Positions 36,830 through 42,830 of a DNA stretch of 42,830 nt are shown piece by piece. Position 1 is the first letter of the stretch; every line of letters begins with the position of its first letter. The notes beneath the pieces are model-generated. The model was not told the DNA's origin. It made no database searches and was given only the letters and a program-made list of their open reading frames with translations. The stretch covers positions 115,257 to 158,086 of the forward strand of contig NPFB01000086.1 in the NCBI GenBank assembly GCA_014084085.1, given 5' to 3'. The translations under genes were made by a program, and so were the position numbers. This DNA comes from Hondaea fermentalgiana. Its lineage: Eukaryota; Sar; Bigyra; Thraustochytrida; Thraustochytriidae.

Positions 36830-37990
36830 CGCAACGCCAGAAAAAGAATTGTAGAATACTCCAGGTAGACGTTCCCCGCGTTCACGGCTTCGACCTAGGA
36901 TCGTCGTCTGTAGGTGCAAGAGGGTGTATTTTAGTATTTTCTTTCGTAAAATGCCGAGTGGACGCAGTGCACTGTTCATACAAGACTTCTAGAAAGCCCC
37001 ACATGGTGTCATAATAGTCGACCACAAAGGGGGGCATACAAGCCCCAAGAGCTCAATGCTCGGGACATCCCGAGCCAGCATGCCCTACAGCAGTTTCGTG
37101 TGCAGCGTCTCTCGGGGAAACAATTGGATTCAGTGGTCGGCGCAGAGAAGAGGCGTGGCTTGTGAGCAGGCAGGTAAGCCCGGCTAGCACAAAGTCTAGG
37201 AGCCAGGATACGCTTGTTTGCTTTCCACTCACACTGTCAGCCACGCCTGGCCCCCCATCGCTCTCGCCAGTGGACGCACCGCAGCAGTAAGGTGTGGATT
37301 ATCTGTGGGCTGTCTGTTTCTCTTGCGGCTGGCTGCAAGGCTGGCCTCGGGCGGTGGCGATCCTAGTGAAGGGTCAGCGGAAAGTCTAAGGGGACTGCAC
37401 GCTGGGCCTAACCATCAGGCGTTCGCTTTCTGGGGACTTTGCACAGTGCGCGGCCGTGCATAGCGCAGTGTGCGGCCCGGATTATCCACTTTCGAGGTGC
37501 CCCGAGACAGGGCCGCGGCGGCAACTTGACTGTGAGTATACCCGCGAATCGCTTGGCCCGCAGCGAGAAGCTGACCTCCCTATATCTGTGCGCTGCTGGA
37601 AAACTTTTGCCGCACAGTAATTTTATTCTCCTCTCGATACCACTGCAGTTTTTAGATATCAGTGGTGTAAGGAGAACATTGCTCCCGCACTATAGTCTTC
37701 TCCACTACCACTGCGGTCGAAGTTCCCATTCTGAATACACCCTTCGCGGCGGTACCACAAGTGGCGTATCCACGTTTTCCCACTTCCGAGCGCGCTATAC
37801 TCCCTTTTGCCCGCGGGCTTCCGCGTCCCGCGCCGTGACGTGTTGCGGGAAGCTGTGGGCAGATGTGGTGGCCAGTGGACACGGGGTACGCTGCGGAGCG
37901 GCTCCAGGTTTTCCGGGCAGGTCGGTAGGACCCCCTACCTTTCAGCTACGACCCAGTCAGGGAACCCCGGCCAGTAGCAGCGGGAAAAAA
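36830..37990. other. Atypical non-repetitive block, possible structured RNA or decayed element
   Basis: This 1.1-kb block lacks the microsatellites of its surroundings and carries many short perfect inverted repeats: CTCGGGA-CA-TCCCGAG (37060-37075), GGGGCATACAAGCCCC (37031-37046), ACCACTG paired with CAGTGGT (about 37640-37675) and GGTAGG paired with CCTACC (37923-37938). At its start, GGGAAAG, CAGAGAATGC and GTAGACGTTCCCCGC occur in the order of similar stretches of vertebrate RNase MRP RNA as I remember it. No terminal repeats or protein homology were seen. The nature of the block is open. Confidence 0.25.
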
Positions 37991-38275
37991 TAATTTCTTT
38001 CTATAAAAAAAAGAAAGGACGATGAAAACCAGGAAAAGTGGAACAAAGCGCGGCCGCAAGGGCATCAAAGAGAAAGAAAGGGCACAATGGAGGAGAGAAA
38101 GCCGAGGCCAGGAAAGGCGGGAAAGAGGGGGGAAAGGGAGGAAAAATTCAAATCGCGAATTGAATGAGTTGAAGTGGTCGCTCGCTTGAGCTGGAGCAGC
38201 GAGCGAGAGGCCGCGCACGAGCCCCTTGGACCCCGCGCCCCGCGGCCGCGTGCGTGCGCGCGAGCGAGCGGGCGT

Positions 38276-38328
38276 GCGTGCGCAGCGCAGCGCAGCGCGG
38301 CGCGGCGCAGACCGGCGCAGACCGGCAC
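38276..38328 (+). repeat. GCGCA/GCGCAGACCG short tandem repeats
   Basis: GCGCA-type pentamers, then two copies of a GGCGCAGACC unit, in the GC-rich region upstream of the MYB gene. Confidence 0.8.
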
Positions 38329-39064
38329 TGCGCGGCGCCCCTCCCCGCGCGCGCTCCTGGGCGATCGCGAGACGTAGAGAGAGAGAGAGAGAGAAAAAGG
38401 CGTCCTCGCTTCGCTCCTGCTTGCTTGCTGAGCGCAGCAGGGCGAGGCGCCGCGCCGCGCTCGGTGCAGCGCAGTGCAGCGAGCCCTGCCGCACGCGCCG
38501 CGTGCTTGCTCCTGCTCGCACTCGCCGCTGCCAGCCCCGCGCGTGGCGCGCCGAGAGCCGCAGGAAGGCGGCCTCGCCTGGCGCCGAGCCGGGCACGTTC
38601 TCCTCGCTCGCGCTCCCCCTTTGCTCCGCTCCGTGACGCTCGCTTCGCCCTTGCGCCTCGGGCTGTGGCTCGGGACGCGCGCCCGCGCGAGACGGACGGA
38701 GTGTCGGCGGTCCTGATCCCCTCGGAAGGGAGAAAGGCCAAGCCATAAAGGAAGGGAAGCACGGCACGAGACTATCCGGGATCACCTTTCCCTTTTTTCT
38801 TTTTTTTTTATTCTATTTGCCTAGGCTCGACTCGAGTCGCGACTCAGTAGAGCTCGTTCTGGACGCAAGGAAAACCGAGCACGGACCTTTGTTTGTTTGA
38901 TTGTTTCTTCGTTTGTTCGTTCGGAGGAAGCGTAGCAGACACCCGTGGAGCTCGCTACTTTTTCACGAGGTATCTATCTTATCTATTATCTATTCGCGGC
39001 TAGCCGACACTCGACAAGGTCGCTGAGCTCGCTAGGTGACCTTCACGCAAACCAAAACAGAACA

Positions 39065-39150
39065 GAACAAAGCAAAGCAAAGCAAAGCTCTCGTCCGCAT
39101 CGTGTCCTGTCCTGTCCTGTCCTGCCCTGCCCTGCCCTGCCCTGCCCTGT
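39065..39150 (+). repeat. CAAAG and CCTGT/CCTGC pentamer arrays
   Basis: A short AGCAA/CAAAG pentamer run (39067-39087) is followed by nine perfect CCTGT or CCTGC pentamers at 39106-39150 (three CCTGT, five CCTGC, one CCTGT). Both lie within 210 bases of the MYB start codon, probably in its 5' UTR or promoter. Confidence 0.9.
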
Positions 39151-39274
39151 CCGCACTCAATCCACATTCTGTCCTGTCCGCACCTGACCTGTGCTGTCCT
39201 GCGCGTCTTTCATTCCTTCTTCCCCCCCACGCCTCTGAATCACCTGCGAGAAAGCCGCTGACGTCACCCGTCTC

Positions 39275-42031
39275 ATGTCCAACACAATTGCGCCGCCCGC
39301 GCTCATGCCTCATGTCAAGAGCGACGGCGACAACGGAGTCTACAACGCGGGCCCGGATGCACATCGCGGTTCTAACGCCAGGAGGCCAGCGCATAAACGT
39401 CATGTGAGCGGGTTCTCGCTCACCGACGGCCATGGCGACGCTGCCAACCTGGACACCCTGCATCTCGCTGCCCCCGGAGACCCGAATCAACTTAAACGCA
39501 CAAAGTCCATGGGCGTTGACGACCTCGAGGCAGAGTTGCGCGGCTCGGACACGGGCAACGCAAACGCTGCCGACCCCGATAACGACCCATCTCTCGACGA
39601 CATTGACAACCTCTCACAGCGTCTCGCTTCGCGTCGAGTCAGTATTTCCAGTACGCCGGGCGACAACGATATCTCGCAGCTCATTGGCTTTGCTGTCGGG
39701 CCTACGTCCACCTCGGCATCGGTGGCGGCTGCAGCGGCTGCGCCCCCGAGCCCGCCCTGGGCTTCTTCCTCATCATCATCCTCTGGCATTGGCCAACACG
39801 AGAATCTTTTCCAGGCGCCCGGCGGCCCAGAGAGGAACTCTGTGCTCGGGCGGCGCGAGAACCCCATGGCTTCCATGAACGATAGCACCAATAAAATCTC
39901 CCGCAAAAACATGGAGGAGAACGGACGCGCAGATGTCTCTTCCTTCAATGCACGGGCCTCAGAAAGTCAAGGCAACAGCTCTAATGCTGCCGCTCTGCGC
40001 CACAATCATCACAACATCAACAAGCCAGCCTCTGGATCCATGAATACCGAAATCAATCATGGTCACCACGCGAGTGCCCAGCTCGACAGTAAAAATGGTG
40101 AAGATGATGACGACGATGATGACGACGACGAGGACGGAGACGACGACATGGATGCCATGATCAACCGGATGGACACCGGTCAGGGTTCTGCCAACGATTC
40201 CACGGAAATGGACGGCTGGCTTCTTGATGATGATAGTCAACTCAAACAGCTCGTCGAAAAGTTCGGCAAGGAGTGGGCTTCCATTTCCGAGCGCATCTCC
40301 AAGAGGACGGAGAACGAATGCAAAGATCGCTGGGACCAGCTGACCAAGGCCCCCTTCAAAAAGGGTACCTGGACTTCTGAGGAGGATGCTCGTCTCCGTA
40401 GACTTATTGAGAATGTAGAGAAGCGCAACTGGGGAGAAGTTGCTTCTTTAATTCCCGGACGTAGCGCCAAGCAGTGTCGCGAGCGCTGGTGCTATAATCT
40501 CGACCCGACCATCAACAAGACGCCCTGGAAACCCGAAGAGGATAGCGTCCTTATGAAATCGCAGCTCGAACTTGGCAACAAGTGGGCCAAGATTGCGTCC
40601 ATGCTGCCCGGTCGCACGGAAAACGCCGTCAAGACCCGTTTCAAATCCATCATGCGTGCCAAGAAGCGCGAATGGATGCCCGAGGAAGACGAGACCATCA
40701 TGCGTCTTCATCAGCAGCTCGGAAGCCGCTGGGACGCCATTGCTGAAAAACTACCCAATCGGAGCAAGAATGCCATCAAGACGCGCTATCGCGCGCTCTC
40801 CAAGGGTATCACGTCTCAGCTTCCCCAAACGGGCGCACCAAATCAGATCCTTCGTCGCCCCGAATTTCGGGCGGCCATGGCTTCTGCTGCAGCCTCCTCA
40901 TCTTCACCCTCGTCGTCTTCTTCAGCAGCACCTCCTCCCGTGCCTTCCTTTCCGCAATTCGGCCAGGGAACGGGCGGGGACGGTCTGCGCAAGAGCTTTG
41001 CGTCGGCTCCTCCTCACAACGCCTCCGGGTCGCACGGTCACGGATTCAATGGTGTTCACAGTAACAGCAGCAGCGGCAATAACAACAACAAAGTGAGGCC
41101 AGGTTCCGGCTTTGCCGCGCCTGGCGCGCCTCCTCCCAAGGTGGTCAGCGCTGCGTCTAATCACAAGCCCCGCTCCATGAAGATGAACCCCAAGGTGCAG
41201 CGCGATCCTCAAACAGATATTCTCAACGGCATTCATAACCGTCATGGTAGCAGCAACGATTTCGCTTCACACGCTCATCTCGACGCCGCCACTGCCCTCG
41301 ATCTCTTTGCTGGGAAGTCTGCTTCGAACGCACTCCCGTACAGCAATACATCGTCCTCTTCTTCTGGACAACATGGGCATGATCATCACAACCCGATTCT
41401 CGGCAACTTTTCCGATTCTCACAATAGCTTCGAGGACTTGGCGAGCGGGCTCACTCAGAGCAAGTTGCAGCAGGGTCGACGATCGTCCTCGTTCACGTGG
41501 AGTCATGCAAGCGGTAGCCACCAGGATCTCTTTGGACTTCACCACAGTGACTCTCGCGGCCAGCTGTCTGGCCCTGGCTTTGGCTCCGGTTCTGGGGCCA
41601 TGCAAGGTCTCGACCGCGCAGGGGTGAGCGGCGCCGGCTTCCGTACAGTGCAAGAGGTCGAGGAGACCTTTATGAACGATGACGAGGTCCCGCTTCAAGA
41701 TGATGAGCTTGTCGATTTTCTCAACATGTGGGATCAGTCTGCGCCTCCTCAGAATGCCAGTGGTGGCGCAGCGCAGGCGCATCACTACCAGCACCACCAG
41801 CATCAGCACCACCAGCATCATTCGGGTGCTCATCAGGCGTTCAACCACCACCAACAACATCACAATCACCAGGCTCACGGCCATGGTCATCATCATCACC
41901 ACCCACAACAATCTCATTCGAATCACCACCATCACCTCCATCATCATCAGCATCAGTCGCAGGGGCAAGGTCAGGGCCAGGGCCAGCAAGCTCATTCCCA
42001 TGCCCACCAGCCTTCACGGCAGCACATGTAG
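39275..42031 (+). CDS. Four-repeat MYB (4R-MYB) transcription factor
   Basis: A 918-residue single-exon protein with four consecutive MYB/SANT repeats: about 313-357, 362-410, 413-461 and 464-510. The tryptophan spacing is kept: R1 W-18-W-18-W, R2 W-19-W-18-W, R3 W-18-W-18-F, R4 W-18-W-18-Y. The third Trp is replaced by Phe and Tyr in the last two repeats. Recognition-helix sequences are typical (GRSAKQCRERW, GRTENAVKTRF, NRSKNAIKTRY), so the protein should bind DNA in the nucleus. N-terminal to the repeats is disordered sequence ending in an Asp-rich run (near 276-297). The C-terminal half is Ser/Gly/Asn-rich and ends in a His/Gln-rich tail from ~835. A short acidic-hydrophobic segment (DDELVDFLNMWD) could be an activation motif. 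The family is likely a plant- or protist-type 4R-MYB or SNAPC4-related factor; the target genes are unknown. Confidence 0.93.
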   Translation: MSNTIAPPALMPHVKSDGDNGVYNAGPDAHRGSNARRPAHKRHVSGFSLTDGHGDAANLDTLHLAAPGDPNQLKRTKSMGVDDLEAELRGSDTGNANAADPDNDPSLDDIDNLSQRLASRRVSISSTPGDNDISQLIGFAVGPTSTSASVAAAAAAPPSPPWASSSSSSSGIGQHENLFQAPGGPERNSVLGRRENPMASMNDSTNKISRKNMEENGRADVSSFNARASESQGNSSNAAALRHNHHNINKPASGSMNTEINHGHHASAQLDSKNGEDDDDDDDDDEDGDDDMDAMINRMDTGQGSANDSTEMDGWLLDDDSQLKQLVEKFGKEWASISERISKRTENECKDRWDQLTKAPFKKGTWTSEEDARLRRLIENVEKRNWGEVASLIPGRSAKQCRERWCYNLDPTINKTPWKPEEDSVLMKSQLELGNKWAKIASMLPGRTENAVKTRFKSIMRAKKREWMPEEDETIMRLHQQLGSRWDAIAEKLPNRSKNAIKTRYRALSKGITSQLPQTGAPNQILRRPEFRAAMASAAASSSSPSSSSSAAPPPVPSFPQFGQGTGGDGLRKSFASAPPHNASGSHGHGFNGVHSNSSSGNNNNKVRPGSGFAAPGAPPPKVVSAASNHKPRSMKMNPKVQRDPQTDILNGIHNRHGSSNDFASHAHLDAATALDLFAGKSASNALPYSNTSSSSSGQHGHDHHNPILGNFSDSHNSFEDLASGLTQSKLQQGRRSSSFTWSHASGSHQDLFGLHHSDSRGQLSGPGFGSGSGAMQGLDRAGVSGAGFRTVQEVEETFMNDDEVPLQDDELVDFLNMWDQSAPPQNASGGAAQAHHYQHHQHQHHQHHSGAHQAFNHHQQHHNHQAHGHGHHHHHPQQSHSNHHHHLHHHQHQSQGQGQGQGQQAHSHAHQPSRQHM

Positions 42032-42190
42032 TAACCTATACCTACTCAATTCTATCTATACACAACAATGTGTTCTTTTCTTCTTGCTTGTCCAACGAGA
42101 ATGCCTGCGCCATTGTTCGCTGTTTCCCTCCCCTTCCTCAAGTCTTGCCAGGAGGAAGCCGCGTCGGCCGAGCCGCTTGGATCTTCTCTC

Positions 42191-42343
42191 TCAGTCAGTC
42201 AGCCTCTTGAGCGTCCGCTGCCGTTCGCGGCGCAGGTCCCAAAACTCACTAGGAATCTTCGCAGCGCGCCGCGCCTCCTCCTCCTCTTCCCCCCTCTGCT
42301 CTTTCTGTCGCTCTCGCCGCGCCATCCTTGACAGATAGATCAT
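42191..42343 (-). CDS. Possible small basic protein, 50 residues
   Basis: A short minus-strand ORF beginning MIYLSRMARRERQKEQ, with a second ATG at 42325. It has a charged, coiled-coil-like body and an ending with EFWDLRRERQRTLKRLTD. It overlaps no other gene and is convergent with the MYB gene. The family is not recognised. GC-rich sequence yields such ORFs by chance, and a GTGAGT inside it (minus strand, within KIPSEF) could also be a splice donor of a longer gene. Confidence 0.25.
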   Translation of the reverse strand: MIYLSRMARRERQKEQRGEEEEEARRAAKIPSEFWDLRRERQRTLKRLTD

Positions 42344-42550
42344 CACGCATGCTCATCACGGCCTGCTGCAGGCCGCGACGATGACGTTGCTGACACTGCC
42401 CATCTGCCCCCTCCCTTGGCCGTGAACCAATCTATCCCTTCCAAGTCCTCCCGCTCACTTATGTTGATCCATTCGCGTTCGTCCATTCGCTGTCACATCA
42501 CTCGCATCGCTGTCGGGCTCAGCCTGACGCGTCGTCGACCGCTGCTGCAG

Positions 42551-42591
42551 TGCATCTGCATCTGCATCTGCACTGCAGCTGCAGCTGCAGC
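42551..42591 (+). repeat. CTGCAT and GCAGCT hexamer repeats
   Basis: Three CTGCAT-type units followed by three GCAGCT units. Confidence 0.85.
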
Positions 42592-42718
42592 TTCCGAAGT
42601 TCGCCGCCGCGGTTCTGGTGCCAGCTGCAGCTGCAAATTCCGGGCGCACAGGCAAGGATCCAAGAAAACAGGAAAACAAGAAAGAAAGAAAGACGCTCGA
42701 TCGTCACACGGGACCGGA

Positions 42719-42830
42719 ATGCAGCGGACTCTTCGCCCGCTGGGACGCGCTGGGACGCGCCTGAGAGCGCCCCCGCGCGGCCTGCCGCGGCCTCGCGCGG
42801 GTCGCGGCGGCGGCCTGGCGGCCTGGCGGC
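42719..42830 (+). CDS. Possible 5' end of a gene with a mitochondrial presequence (partial)
   Basis: From ATG 42719 the frame stays open to the end of the window (37 codons). It starts MQRTLRPLGRAGTRLRAPP and contains many Arg, Ala, Leu and Gly and no acidic residue, which fits an amphipathic mitochondrial targeting sequence. The mature protein lies beyond the window. A duplicated TGGGACGCGC (42741-42760) lies within it. GC-rich sequence gives Arg-rich ORFs by chance, so this is tentative. Confidence 0.35.
   Translation, partial: MQRTLRPLGRAGTRLRAPPRGLPRPRAGRGGGLAAWR

Larger units (their letters stand above)
34556..39274. other. Large intergenic region without a supported protein gene
   Basis: About 4.7 kb. 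From 34560 to 36600 it is GC-rich with pentamer repeats of the GGAAT and GAAAT kind. A 20-bp tandem pair lies at 36528-36567. From about 36830 to 37990 the texture changes: no microsatellites, mixed composition, many short inverted repeats. From 38000 onward it is again purine- and GC-rich with simple repeats leading to the MYB gene. ORFs up to 279 codons occur but all overlap others and show no domain. Confidence 0.5.
42032..42718. other. Intergenic region after the MYB gene
   Basis: It holds the MYB 3' UTR, one short minus-strand ORF listed separately, and hexamer repeats (CTGCAT and GCAGCT units) at about 42551-42591. Nothing else is supported. Confidence 0.5.

Noticed and set aside
36310..36890. 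188-codon minus-strand ORF over the 20-bp tandem repeat
   Set aside because: Pro/Ala/Arg/Ser-rich and generated by repeats; it also overlaps other ORFs.
37946..38785. 279-codon minus-strand ORF and plus-strand ORFs upstream of the MYB gene
   Set aside because: They are built from GC-rich simple repeats and show no motif.
1..42830. tRNA, rRNA, spliceosomal snRNA and CRISPR
   Set aside because: I looked for T-loop patterns, snRNA core motifs and regularly spaced repeats and found none that hold up; tandem microsatellites have no spacers.

Overview
The window reads as nuclear DNA of an intron-poor, high-GC eukaryote. It carries a Tim9 small Tim chaperone, a Cks1-type cell-cycle subunit split by two short GT-AG introns, a mitochondrial ribosomal protein (mS33-like), an RME-8/DNAJC13 endosomal protein and a four-repeat MYB factor. 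Long single-exon genes, GC-rich coding sequence and a secreted DUF1800-DUF1501 fusion point to a stramenopile of the thraustochytrid/labyrinthulomycete kind. That placement is inference; no rRNA or other marker gene is present.

Layout. 0.3-4.2 kb (+): a 1289-residue NRPS-like carboxylate reductase with adenylation, carrier, thioester-reductase and SDR domains, the architecture of the fungal glycine betaine reductase ATRR. 4.8-5.3 kb (-): CKS1 in three exons. 6.8-7.4 kb (+): mS33-like protein. 7.6-20.3 kb: four minus-strand single-exon genes: a 2163-residue RME-8 homologue whose J domain has lost HPD, a phosphotriesterase-fold protein without its metal ligands and with a C-terminal zinc finger, a TetX-like FAD monooxygenase, and a 696-residue protein made of two copies of an unrecognised ~220-residue module. 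21.8 kb (+): TIM9. 22.4-24.6 kb (-): an acidic protein with an SQ/TQ cluster, a KEN box and a PIP-like C-terminus. 24.6-28.4 kb: no supported gene. 28.4-34.6 kb (+): secreted DUF1800-DUF1501 fusion, 2041 residues. 34.6-39.3 kb: no supported protein gene, but a block near 36.8-38.0 kb of different texture that may hold a structured RNA. 39.3-42.0 kb (+): 4R-MYB protein. The last 0.8 kb holds a possible 50-residue ORF (-) and the possible 5' end of another gene (+).

The genes do not form a pathway; the order looks like ordinary eukaryotic gene order with close convergent pairs (211 bp between mS33 and RME-8, 284 bp between TIM9 and the SQ/TQ protein). Intergenic DNA is full of microsatellites, many with a 5-bp period. 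The most promising items for new biology are the two-module protein, the SQ/TQ-KEN-PIP protein, the dead phosphotriesterase with a zinc finger, the J-less RME-8 and the ATRR-like enzyme.
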